A stretch of DNA of 64,000 bases, taken from the NCBI RefSeq assembly GCF_022965805.1, contig NC_133105.1:33180867-33244866 (forward strand), given 5' to 3'. This DNA comes from Primulina eburnea. Its lineage: Eukaryota > Streptophyta > Magnoliopsida > Lamiales > Gesneriaceae. The translations under genes were made by a program, and so were the position numbers. Below the pieces are notes generated by a model that searched no databases, was not told the DNA's origin, and saw only the letters and a program-made list of their open reading frames with translations. Shown piece after piece: positions 24,212 through 36,589 of the stretch (position 1 is the first letter of the stretch; each line of letters starts with the position of its first letter).

Positions 24212-24674
24212 CGAATATCATACATTCTCAGTCACAAACATGACAACTGAAGTCACTACAACGCATTTCTGACACTATCTGTGATTTCAATTTCGAACTA
24301 CTGCCATAAACAAATCAGTTAATAACATAATTTAAAGAAGAAATACCTACCTTATATTTGGCTCTGACTATCAATATCAATTATGTTATACAATTCTGAA
24401 CATTCTGACATCACAAGCTATTCAATTTCATACAAAACACAAAATCATATATCTGTTACTCTGATCGATGCTCCATTCTGATTATCAATCAAGCTCTGAA
24501 CATTCTGATCGCATTTCTGAAGAGTTGTACCTTTCAAAAACAACTCTGATACAATTGTACTGTGTATATTCTCAACGGTTCACAACAATCTGTATCATAT
24601 ACGGATTCAAAACAACAGTAATAACAAATCAGATACAAAATATCAGTAACTTATACAGATCTAGTGAGTTCAGT

Positions 24675-26784
24675 TGTAAGGCCCAAGAATTATAGAATTG
24701 ATAAACCAAGAGTATTAATCTTCGTTAACGTAAGACTCGGAAGATATGAGAATGCATGACAGCAATGAGGGAAGAAAAGACATGAGAAAGTTTGGTTTTG
24801 CAAGACTGCACCGGCGCTCAGAACAAGAGTGCACCCACGGTCATACAATTGTGAAATTTTGTAAGCAAGGCCGTAGCGACACCGCACCCGCGATGCTAGA
24901 AGGACCGCACCCGCGGTGCAGCTACAGTAGGGTGACCGCACCCGCGGTATTAACCAAGACCGCACCTGCGGTCGACGATTCTAGAAAATGGGTAGTGCTG
25001 CCGAGAGCATGGCGCACTCGCGCTCATTGAGTTACCGCACCCGCGGTCTTACGTGCAACAAGAAAAGCTATGCCACGTTTTATATGGGTGCATGCAGTAT
25101 ATATATGATAGTTACACGTGTTTTCTCTCAGAATTCATCAAAGGGTCGAAGCTTTTGGAGAGAAAATCCTTACGCCTTTTAGATTTGAGGTTTCGAAGAA
25201 TCCGTGCATCAGAATTCGAATCCGAACGCAGTACCGTGTTCCTCTCGACACGAGCTACACAAGGACGTAAGTTTTATTACGTTTTGAGATGTTTTGGAAA
25301 TATGATGTTGCTAGAATTGCATGTGATTCGGATATGATGTTTCTGCTACCGTAGACATTATGGAACTGAAGTCAGATTAAAGAACAGACTGTTTCTGTAA
25401 TTGTTAAGATTTTTGAAAGATATTGACTGAGATTCTATATCAGAATTGCATTAATATTCAGATTATGAATTGTATTGACACAGATTACGGGTTCTAGATT
25501 TATATCTGTGATGTTCAGAATTGACGGAGTTATTCAGATTGTATTGTTATGCCATCGAAACATCAGTATTGATTTAGATTGATCAGATATGATATTGATT
25601 GAGATTCATTGTTATATTGTTGACTTGGATCAGATTGTATACCGAGTTGAGTATTTATCAGAACAGATTCTGAACTGAGATATATACTGATATTGTATTT
25701 ATGTGATTTGTCATTATCAGATTGATATGGACAGATTTGACTTCCAGACTTCGTCTTCGTCAGACCGGGACGACAAAGGTATAATTCATGTGATATCTGG
25801 GAAGATATAACTCAAATTAGATCTCATTTGAGTTTCCCAATAAAATCACATACTTAATTATTGTTTATCTTCTGATATGATTATGATTTGTTTATAGACT
25901 TTATATTCAAATCTTGTGAAATGAACATGCGTTGTTTACAGATTGTTATACATTGCATTTGAGATAGAAAAGTTTGACAGATAGTCAGACTTCTAGACGT
26001 TCGGGGTATCGTTACATAGGAGCAGACACCCTCCTACTGTAGATTATTCGATACAGATATGACCGAAGTCTAGGAATAAGACATACGTCACCTCGATTGG
26101 GAGGGTAGGTGACAGACAGTGACGTCTTATTCACCTCGGGATCCCTAGAGTTATAGTTGAGTCGAGTCTAGACATGATTTGACTAGAACTGCATGAGTTT
26201 ATGGTTGTGGTTTCATAGACTATGAAACCCATGTTTATTGCTTTCAGTAATGACAGCATGCTTATATGATTTGATTTAAATTGCATGGTTATCTGAATTG
26301 AGTTGCATGCTGATTTTGAGTTGATTTCATAGATTATGAAATCTATTACTTTTGAATATGATCATGATAGCATGTTTTAAGATTTAGATTGTTTCTATAC
26401 ATGCTTACCATGTTTTATACTGGGATTTATTCTCACCGGAGTTATCCGGCTGTTGTCTTGTTTTGTAATGTGTGCATGACAACAGGTGGGGTTGGTTCAG
26501 GGTCATGAGGATGATGAGAGAAGACGAGTTAGTGTGGTGATTCCGAACTTGTAACAGACTTGGTTTATTACTTGAACTTAGTAACTGAACCTTAGAATTA
26601 AATTGTACAGTATTGTACTTTTATACTGAAATGTAGTTGTTTTTATACAGAGATGTATATTGTTAGATTCCATTACCTTCCGCATTTATATTTCAAAAAG
26701 AAAAATTTTTAGACCCTGTTTCTCAGAATTGATAATTGAATCCCAAAGATGATTAAGAAAACGATTAGCGTCCGGGTCCCCACA
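24675..26784 (+). repeat. Gypsy solo LTR (2110 bp)
   Basis: It runs from TGTAAGGCCC to GGGTCCCCACA and is flanked by the perfect duplication tcagt (24670-24674 and 26785-26789). No internal region remains. It is inserted in element C and belongs to the same LTR family as C. Parts in order: palindrome array (24807-25047), TATA box (25098-25106), gaataagac hairpin (26074-26132), tttcatag palindromes (26209-26229, 26323-26343) and ccgg hairpin (26434-26450). Confidence 0.95.
24807..25047 (+). repeat. GC-rich palindrome array in Gypsy solo LTR
   Basis: Several copies of accgcacccgcggt-like sequence, ending about 51 bp before the TATA box at 25098. Between them lies gccacgtttta, then gcatgca, a run also seen in the LTRs of C and F. 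Confidence 0.8.
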
Positions 26785-27270
26785 TCAGTGAACTCATAAA
26801 ACAATGATTTCTAGTAAATATCTTCTTGTCATTCTGATCAACTGCTATATCTTATCTGCAAATAAAATATGCTCCCCAAAACACTATAAGATGTCTCAAA
26901 TACTGATTCAGAACAATAACAATACTCAGCAGATATAAAGCAATAATCGAATAAAATAATCTGCCAAATCAGACAAAATACATTTCTGACATCTCTGAAC
27001 TTTCTGATCTTCATATCTTTCAGTCACTGATCATAACCGCAACTGTGTCCAAGTCAATCGGTATACTAATTTCATATATCACCTACTCTGAATACAATCT
27101 GTTTCCAGCGGAATTCTTATCTGAATAGTTTCTGTATACAACAATTCTAATTCTCAGAATATTCACTACCATCTCCAGATATTCAAACCTTTCAATTCGG
27201 TATGTATTATTCTGTATATTCAATATTATTCTATACTGAATCTAACATACAAACCATACCTCATCTCCAT

Positions 27271-27531
27271 TCAATTTCTGAAGTCTATCTTTTTGAGATC
27301 ACAAAAATCTGAAATCTTATCTAGGCAAATATCAGCCAACTCATATATCACTGGCAAATCTGCCAATGCTAGGCTTGATTTCAGTAGGTCTACTGAATAC
27401 ATAGGGATGCAATCTGCTCCTTTCTGTATTAATCGAGTCATATACAATACAGATATCAAAGGAATTCTAAATCTAGAATCCTTATCGTGGTATCTCCATT
27501 GATCACTCATCTCTGATCTGACTCTTACCAT
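27271..27531 (-). pseudogene. Element C protease-to-RT linker remnant
   Basis: An 86-codon minus-strand frame resembles the stretch of element B between protease and reverse transcriptase. The shared signature is YSVDLLKSS-ALADLPV, followed by an ELADI segment in place of EFADVFPDEIPGLPP. After that point the similarity ends and no RT motif follows. The start codon offered is not a true start. It is a relic showing that C descends from a gag-pol Gypsy element. Confidence 0.75.
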
Positions 27532-27752
27532 TTTTGGAAAAATTCTACAATATGTCTGTACTTGTTCAGCATATACATATCACTAATGCGTTCAAATCAG
27601 AAAACACAAGTACATCATAATCTATCTCCATTTCATTCTCATCTTATTGTAGTATACAATATATACAGAAGTCTCTGATATCAACATCTCCTCAACAAGA
27701 AAGGACATCAATACTACAGTACATACAAACCCAACCGATACAGCATATCTCC

Positions 27753-29344
27753 TGTGACACCTCTGACCTCTTTAAATAAAATACACAGCGGAAATTAAAA
27801 TTTTCTTTAAAATATGGAAGGAGTTTCAAAAAACATTTCTTTAAAAATCTTTACAAAATAACAATACATGATCATTCGAATGACATAACAAAATACAAAG
27901 CATCATTCCTATGAGCATGCCAAAATCTTCCTTCCAACGGTGTATGCATATGACCCCCTGTCCACAGTCAACGTCCCGGGCCTCCACTCTGATCTGCATC
28001 ACATGAAATAACTGAAATGAGAATAAATCTCAGCAAGTGGAACTCTTATATAGCAATGAACATATACTCTGTAAAACATAGCTTTGAAATCATAAATACC
28101 ATCAACTCTGAATCATAAACTCTGAACATGAATATCATAGCAATAGCATATAAATGAGATGGTATTTCTCTTTACTCTGGGGATTGATATCAATAGTATC
28201 TCTGCTCTGGGGTGCTCGTATCCCAAATCGATATAAACCGATAACTCTGAGGGATATAAGCCTATGGACGTTGATCAACTAATTGCATGCAATCTCTGAC
28301 TATGTATTTATCAATCCAGAAAACATTTAATCTCTCTCTTGGCATTAAAAACACTTTGAAACTCTATCTTTACTCTTGTATTCCCTTTGAACAATAGTTG
28401 AGACATAAAATGCCTCCAATAAACATAGCAATGGAATCAATACATAACAATGAATCAATTGAAGGGAATATCATATTAAAACCTTTAAAACACAATACAT
28501 ATAACATCATGTGAGCAAAAAGGACGAATTTCCACTTACAAACCAATAGAAAACCTCAATCAAAGCTCTTGAACACCACCTACAACAATAATCCATAAAT
28601 AACACCAACATCAACTCTATATCCAAGAATCCAAGCTAAATAATCTATAAATACACAAGAACAACAAACCCAATTCAACTCTTAACTTAAAACCTTAAAA
28701 GAATCGCACCAAAAGCTTACCTTAGCTTCCTAGCACCAAGGAGAACCACGATCTCAAGTCGAAAATCGAACTAGATCCAAGAATCAAAGATAGGAAGCAA
28801 AAGAAATGGAAGAAAACCCTTGCTAGAAGAGAGAAAATCGGAAATGAGAAGAAAGGAAAAGGGAAAGTATGGCCAACCACTAGCCAAAAGTAACTTAAAA
28901 TCTCGCCCATACCTAGACCGCGGGTGCGCTGCCACAAGCACCGCGGGTGCGCCTAGCCTTCGACCAAACCAATAATTCCTGGAACACCATCACCGCGGGT
29001 GCGACGCTACAAACACCGCGGGTGCGGTCATCACCGCGGGTGCGGTCCTTGCACTACCGCGGGTGCGGTCCTGCTATGACTTCCCAACTCCAAAATCATG
29101 AACAGTCGACCGCGGGTGCAATCCTTGCACTACCGCGGGTGCGCTATGGTCACGGCAATGATCAAAACTCAACCAACAAAAATCGATCCGAAACTCTGAA
29201 ACGAACAACCAACAACAACTAACACCTCAAGAACATAATAACCAATAATACTATGGCCCAAAACACAACTCTAAACATCTAATCACATAACCCAAATAAC
29301 AAGAAAAGCTTAAACCGTACCGTACACCGGGCTCGGCTATTACA
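27753..29344 (-). repeat. Element D 3' LTR (1592 bp)
   Basis: It runs from TGTGACACC to GGCTATTACA on the + strand, followed by the minus-strand polypurine tract and hairpin of element D (29345-29380). It is nearly identical to the solo LTR at 14542-16109. It contains accgcgggtgcg palindromes at 28917-29140. No clear TATA box follows the palindromes in this family. The left end at 27753 interrupts element C; the 5 bp before it are tctcc. Confidence 0.9.
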
Positions 29345-29380
29345 ATCTCCCCTCCTTAGAGGAATTTCGTCCGCGAAATT
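29345..29380 (-). other. Element D polypurine tract and pre-PPT hairpin
   Basis: On the minus strand, the hairpin AATTTCG-CGGA-CGAAATT (29363-29380) precedes the purine run cctctaaggaggggagat and the LTR start TGTAATAGCC. Confidence 0.8.
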
Positions 29381-29384
29381 GACG

Positions 29385-32300
29385 TCACTGCACGAACAAC
29401 TCAGGATAATTCTCTCTCATCTCATCCTCTGGTTCCCACGTAGCCTCTTCGATCAAATGGTTCCTCCAAAGGACTTTAACAATGCCGATCTCTTTGTTCC
29501 TCAAAACTCTAACTCTGCGATCCAGAATCTGAATCGGAATCTCTTGATAAGTCAAATTCGGCGTCAAGTCCAATGGCTCGTGGTTAAGAACATGGGAAGG
29601 ATTCGCAATATACTTCCTGAGCATTGATACATGAAACACATTGTGAACTCTGTCAAGATTTGGCGGTAGGGCTAATCTGTAGGCTCGATCACCAACTCTG
29701 TCCAATATCTCAAATGGACCAATAAATCTCGGACTCAACTTACCCTTCTTGCCAAACCTCATCACACCCTTGAGAGGTGCTATCTTCAGAAACACGTGAT
29801 CGCCAACCTCAAACTGCAAAGGTCTACGACGAACATCTGCATAGCTCTTCTGTCTCGACTGCGCTGTCTTCATCCTCTCTCGGATCACAGCAACAACATC
29901 AGCAGTCTGTTGGACCAACTCGGGTCCCAACATCTTCCTCTCACCTATCTCATCCCAGTACAAGGGCGATCTGCACTTCCTGCCATAAAGTGCTTCATAC
30001 GGTGCCATGCCAATCGTCGCCTGGTAACTGTTATTGTACGTGAACTCAACCAAAGGCAACTTAGAATCCCAGCTACCTGGATAATCGATAGTACAAGCTC
30101 TGAGCATATCCTCTAGAATCTGAATGACTCTCTCTGACTGACCGTCGCTCTGAGGATGATAAGCTGTACTAAACGCTAAACGCGAACCCATAGCTCTGTG
30201 CAAACTCTTCCAAAACTCTGAAGTAAACCTGGGGTCACGATCAGACACGATCGACACTGGAACACCATGAAGTCTAACAATCTCTGCAATATAGTCCTCA
30301 GCATACTGATTCATGGAATATGTCGTCTTGACTGGGAGAAAATGCGCTGACTTGGTCAATCGATCAACGATAACCCAAATAGAATTGAAACCTCTCTGTA
30401 CTCTGGGAAGACCAGTCACGAAATCCATCGTAATATGCTCCCACTTCCACATGAGGAATCGACAATGATAGCAATTTCCCAGCAGGTCTCTGGTGCTCAA
30501 TCTTCACCTGCTGACAAGTTAGGTACTAAGAAATGAACAAAGCAACATCTTTCTTCATACCTGGCCACCAATAAAGTCTACGAAGATCCTGATACATCTT
30601 GGTACTGCCTGGATGAATCGAATATGGCGCGGTATGAGCCTCTGTCAGAATATCTTGCCGAATATCATCGCCAATAGGAACACAAATACGGCCTCTGAAA
30701 GTCACCAAACCCTCTCCATTCAGCCCAAACTCTGAATTACCTCTCTCCTCTGCTCTAGCTCTCAACTCTGTCAACTGAACATCGTCAGTCTGCTCTCTAC
30801 GGATCATGTCCTGTCAATGTAGCCCGAATAACCAACGCTGAAAGGCGAGCAATAGTCCTCCGGAACTACCAAAGAAATCTCCTCTCTCTGCAAATCCATC
30901 AACAAAGGCCTCTGAATCAAAGAACTCAAGGAAGAACTCGACTTACGACTCAAAGCATCAGCCACAACGTTCGCCTTCCCTGGGTGATAACTGATCGTCA
31001 CATCATAATCTTTGACAAGCTCTAACCACCTCCTCTGCCGCATGTTGAGCTCTTTCTGAGAAAACAGATACTTCAAACTCTTGTGGTCTGTGAAGATCTC
31101 ACATTTTTCGCCATACAAATAATGTCTCCAAATCTTCAAGGAGAAAACCACAGCTGCCAGCTCCAAATCATGTGTCGGATAATTCCTCTCGTAATCCTTC
31201 AACTGGCGAGAAGCATAAGCAATGACCTTACCTCGCTGCATCAGCACTGCACCAAGGCCTTTCTTCGACGCATCGGTATAGACAACAAAATCCTCTGAAT
31301 CACTGGGCAAAGAAAGAACAGGAGCTGTCGTCAACCTGTCCTTCAACTCTTGGAATGCACTCTGGCAATCAATGGACCACTCGAACTTCACAGTCTTCCT
31401 CGTCAGATTAGACAATGGCAGGGCAATTTTGGAAAAATCTGAAATGAAACGACGATAAAAACCCGCCAAACCAAGGAAACTGCGTACCTCTGAGTCAGTG
31501 GTAGGGATAGGCCACTTCTGAATCGCCTCTATCTTCACTGGATCAACTGCTATACCATCCTTCGAAACGACATGACCTAGAAAAGAAATCTGATCCAACC
31601 AAAACTTCACACTTCTTCAACTTAGCAAACAGCCTCCTCTCTCTCAACAACTGAAGAACAACTCTGAGATGCTCTGAATGAAGCTCTCTGGTCTTAGAAT
31701 AGATCAGGATATCGTCGATGAAGACAATGACGAAGCTATCCAAGAAAGGCTTGAACACTCGGTTCATCAAGTCCATGAAAACTGAAGGGGCATTGGTCAG
31801 ACCAAAAGACATCACAAGAAACTCATAATGACCATACCTGGTCCTGAACGCCGTCTTAGGGATATCGGACTCCCTAACCTTCAACTGATAGTAGCCAGAC
31901 CGAAGATCAATCTTCGAAAAGAAAGTAGCACCATGAAGTTGATCAAACAAATCATCAATCCGTGGCAACGGATACTTATTCTTGACAGTCACTTTGTTGA
32001 GCTCTCGGTAGTCGATACACAGCCGCAACGACCCATCTTTCTTCTTAACAAATAGAACCGGAGCTCCCCAAGGCGAAGAACTCGGACGAATGAAACCCTT
32101 GTCCAAAAGATCCTGCAACTGCGTCTTCAACTCTTTCATCTCAGTAGGAGCCATCCTATACGGAGCCTTAGAAATAGGAACCGTACCTGGAGCTAGATCA
32201 ATAACGAACTCAACATCTCTGTCCAGCAGCAAACCCGGAACATCATCCTCAAACACATCGGCAAACTCCCTCACAACATCAATATCATCAATATTCAACT

Positions 32301-33607
32301 TAACCATACCATCCACATCCACAATAGAAGCAAGAAACCCATAGCAATCTCTCAGCCTCAAGACAAGAAATAAAAGGAAGGACCAGCGAAGTACCTGCAC
32401 TGGCGAGCGTATCTTCCCTAAGGCCATCATCTGCAAAAGTCACCGTCTTAGCAACGCAATCAATAACAGCACGGTAAGTCTATAGCCAATCCATGCCAAG
32501 AATAACATCAAAGGCAACCATCGGGATAACAATCAAATCAGCAAAGGCCTCTCGCTCATCAATACGAACAGGGCAAGCATAAACAATAGACGTCGGGCAC
32601 AAGACATCTCCCGAAGGCAAAACAACATTGAACTGGAGGGGAATAACAGAAGGAACTATACCCAAAGATCTCAAAAACAATTCAGACATAAAAGAATGAG
32701 TAGCACCAGCATCAATCAAAGTCATAGCTACTCTGCCTGAAATTAAAATAGTGCTATAGATCACAGAAGAATCATGATTAATACCTTCCTTCGTCATCGT
32801 AAAGATGCGACCCTGCACCTTCTCTTGGCTAGCTCCTCTTGGACAATCTATGGCAATGTGGCCTGCCGTGCCACAACGATAACAAGAATAAGTGCCAAAT
32901 CTGCACTCTCCCCTATGATGTCTCCCACACTTGGGACATAAAGGCTTCTCGGGATCAGATGGAGCAACTGGAACTGTCGGTGGTCTAGGACTCGAATCCA
33001 TCTTGCCTTTCCCCTTGAATCGATCTCTGCCTCTCTGACTCGAACTCTGGCCCCTCTGAGCAATCGCCTGATGTCTCGCCTGCCTCTCCCTGGCGATGTC
33101 CTTCTTGTCCTGCTCGGCCAACAAAGCCTTGGACACAATCTCCTTGAAAGTCACGGCCTTGGACATATTGATATCTCGACGAATCTCAGCTCTAAGGCCT
33201 CGAATGAAATGAGCGCCTTTGTCTCTGTCGTTGGAAGCAATGTACGGAGCAAACAAGCAACCCTCCTCAAACTTCAGAATATGCTCATCCACATTCAAGC
33301 TCCCCTGTCGAAGCTCCAAGAACTCCGTAACCTTCCTCGCTCGAAGTGCGTCGGGGAAATACTTGTCATAGAACAGGTCTGTGAACTCTGACCACTTCAA
33401 TATCGAGACATCAACTCCAACTTTGGTCGCATTCCACCATATGCGAGCATCTTTAACCAACATGAAAACATCACAAGCTGATACGGTCTCTGTCCTCGTA
33501 GTGGAGATGATCGAAGATCGCCTCTAAAGCCTTGACCCACTCTACAGGCAACTAAAGGATCGGTGCTCCCTGAAAATTCTGGCGGATCGATCCTCTTAAA
33601 AGCAGAA
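29385..33607 (-). pseudogene. Element D (copy 1) gag-pol, multiple lesions
   Basis: This minus-strand Ty3/Gypsy polyprotein lacks its gag N-terminus. Order from high to low coordinate: gag (WWNATKVG ... LELRQGSLNVDEH), zinc knuckle CYRCGTAGHIAIDC, protease, reverse transcriptase with FIDD near 31715, RNase H, integrase (HPG zinc region, [25 protein letters not shown]) and a chromodomain-like end at 29385. Lesions seen by comparison with copy 2: a TCG-to-TAG stop near 32478, a frameshift near 32350, one extra base near 31605, frameshifts near 30850 and 30800, a CAG-to-TAG stop near 30533 and one extra base near 30455. The protease active site reads DAG where copy 2 has DTG. The family resembles Tekay/Del chromoviruses but is distinct from A and B. 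Confidence 0.9.
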
Positions 33608-36589
33608 AATATGGCAACGGCCTACGCCGAACATCTGCATAGCTCTTCTGTCTCGACTGCGCTGTCTTCATCCTCTCTCGAATCACAGCAACAACATCAG
33701 CAGTCTGCTGGACCAACTCTGGTCCTAACATCTTCCTCTCGCCAATCTCATCCCAATACAGATGGCGATATGCACTTCCTGCCATAAAGTGCCTCATACG
33801 GTGCCATGCCAATCGTCGCCTGGTAACTGTTATTGTACGTGAACTCAACCAAAGGCAACTTAGAATCCCAGCTACCGGGATAATCAATAGTACAAGCTCT
33901 GAGCATATCCTCTAGAATCTGAATGACTCTCTCTGACTGACCGTCGCTCTGAGGGTGATAAGCTGTACTAAACGCTAACCGCGAACCCATAGCTCTGTGC
34001 AAACTCTTCCAAAACTCTGAAGTAAACCTGGGGTCACGATCAGACACAATCGACACAGGCACACAATGAAGTCTAACAATCTCCGCTATGTAATCCTCGG
34101 CATACTGGTTCATGGAGTACGTCGTCTTTACTGGAAGAAAGTGCGCTGACTTGGTCAATCGATCAACGATAACCCAAATAGAATTAAATCCTCTCTGCAC
34201 TCTGGGAAGACCAGTCACGAAATCCATCGTAATATGCTCCCACTTCCACTGAGGAATCGGCAATGATAACAATGTCCCAGCAGGTATCTGATGCTCGATC
34301 TTCACCTGCTGACAAGTAAGGCACTGAGAAATGAACATAGCTACATCTTTCTTCATACTTGGCCACCAATAAAGTCGACGAAGATCCTGATACATCTTGG
34401 TGCTGCCTGGATGGATCGAATATGGTGCGGTATGAGCCTCTGTCAGAATGTCTCGCCGAATGTCATCGCCAATATGAACACAAATACGGCCTCTAAAAGT
34501 TACCAAACCCTCTCCATTCGACGCAAACTCTGAATTACCTCTCTCCTCTTCTCTAGCTCTCAACTCTGTCAACTGAACATCGTCAGTCTGCTCTCTACGG
34601 ATCATGTCCGTCAATGTAGCCCGAATAACCAACGCTGAAAGGCGAGCAATGGTCCCCGGAACTACCAAAGAAATCTCCTCTCTCTGCAAATCCATCAACA
34701 ATGGCCTCTGAATCAAAGAACTCAAGGAAGAACTCGACTTGCGGGTTAAAGCATCAGCCACAACGTTCGCCTTCCCTGGGTGATAACTGATAGTCACATC
34801 ATAGTCTTTGACAAGCTCTAACCACCTCCTCTGCCGCATGTTGAGCTCTTTCTGGGAAAACAGATACTTCAAACTCTTGTGGTCTGTGTAGATCTCACAC
34901 TTTTCGCCATACAAGTAATGTCTCCAAATCTTCAAGGCGAAAATCCACAGCTGCTAGCTCCAAATCGTGCGTCGGATAATTCTTCTCGTAATCCTTCAAC
35001 TGGCGAGAAGCATAGGCAATGACCTTACCTCGCTGCATCAGCACTGCACCAAGGCCTTTCTTCGACGCATCGGTAAACACAACAAAATCCTCTGAACCAC
35101 TGGGCAAAGAAAGAACAGGAGCTGTCGTCAATCTATCCTTCAACTCCTGAAATGCACTCTGGCAATCAATGGACCACTCGAACTTCACAGTCTTCCTCGT
35201 TAGATTGGACAATGGCAGGGCAATCTTGGAAAAATCTGAAATAAAACGACGATAATAACCCGCCAAACCAAGGAAACTGCGTACCTCAGAAACAGTGGTA
35301 GGAATAGGTCCACTTCTGAATCGCCTCTATCTTCACTGGATCAACGGCAATGCCATCCTTCGAAACGACATGGCCTAGAAAAGAAATCTGATCCAACCAA
35401 AACTCGCACTTCTTCAACTTGGCAAACAACCTACTCTCTCTCAACAACTGAAGAACAACTCTGAGATGCTCTGAATGAAGCTCTCTGGTCGTAGAATAGA
35501 TCAGAATATCGTCGATGAAGACAATGACGAAGCTATCCAAGAAAGGCTTGAACACTCGGTTCATCAAGTCCATGAAAACTGAATGGGGCATTGGTCAGAC
35601 CAAAAGACATCACAAGAAACTCATAATGACCATACCTGGTCCTGAACGCCGTCTTAGGGATATCGGACTCCCTAACCTTCAACTGATAGTAGCCAGACCG
35701 AAGATCAATCTTCGAAAAGAAAGTAGCACCATGAAGTTGATCAAACAAATCATCAATCCGTAGCAACGGATACTTATTCTTGACAGTCACTTTGTTGAGC
35801 TCTCGGTAGTCGATACACAGCCGCAACGACCCATCTTTCTTCTTAACAAATAGAACCGGAGCTCCCCAAGGCGAAGAACTCGGACGAATGAAACCCTTGT
35901 CCAAAAGATCCTGCAACTGCGTCTTCAACTCTTTCATCTCAGTAGGAGCCATCCTATACGGAGCCTTAGAAATAGGAACCGTACCTGGAGCTAAATCAAT
36001 AACGAACTCAACATCTCTGTCCGGCGGCAAACCCGGAACATCATCCTCAAACACATCAGCAAACTCCCTCACAACATCGATATCATCAATATTCAACTTA
36101 ACCATACCATCCACATCCACAATAGAAGCATGAAACCCATCGCAACCTCTACATAGCAATCTCTCAGCCTCAAGACAAGAAATAAAAGGAAGGACCAGCG
36201 AAGTACCTGCACTGGCGAGCGAACCTCCCTTATTGCTATCATCTGCAAAATTCATCGTCTTAGCAACGCAATCAATCACTGCACGATAAGTCGAAAGTCA
36301 ATCCATGCCAAGAATAACATCAAAGGCAACCATCGGGATCACAATCAAATCAGCAAAGACCTCTCTATCATCAATACGAACAGGGCATGCATACACAATA
36401 GACGTCGGGCACAAGACATCTCCCGAAGACAAAACGACATTGAACAGGAGGGGAATAACAGAAGAAACTATACCCAAAGATCACAAAAACAATTCAGACA
36501 TAAAAGAATGAGTAGCACCAGTATCAATCAAAGTCGTAGCTACTCTTCCTGAAATTAAAATAGCACTAGAGATCACAGAAGAATCATGA
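33608..36589 (-). pseudogene. Element D (copy 2) partial pol fused to copy 1
   Basis: A second, very similar copy of element D pol lies on the same strand. It runs from the protease active site (DTG near 36530) through reverse transcriptase (FIDD near 35505) and RNase H to mid-integrase, where it stops at RRRPL and joins directly to copy 1 gag. Single-base insertions break the frame near 35585, 35310, 34937 and 33770. Its gag end is cut at 36589 by the 3' LTR of element B. The layout suggests two tandem D elements that lost the central LTR and flanks by deletion. Confidence 0.88.

Larger units (their letters stand above)
21144..27752 (-). mobile_element. Element C internal region (non-autonomous Gypsy), with two nested solo LTRs
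   Basis: This begins with a minus-strand polypurine tract (21144-21160) and a TGAGTTCG / CGAACTCA hairpin (21163-21182). After subtracting the two nested repeats, about 2.3 kb of AT-rich sequence remains. It has no recognisable reverse transcriptase or integrase, but aligns by eye with the non-coding part of element F near 53890-55800. A protease-to-RT linker remnant lies at 27271-27531. The left (gag) end is cut by element D at 27753. I read it as a member of the same gag-only family as F and G, although its own gag is not visible here. Confidence 0.75.
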
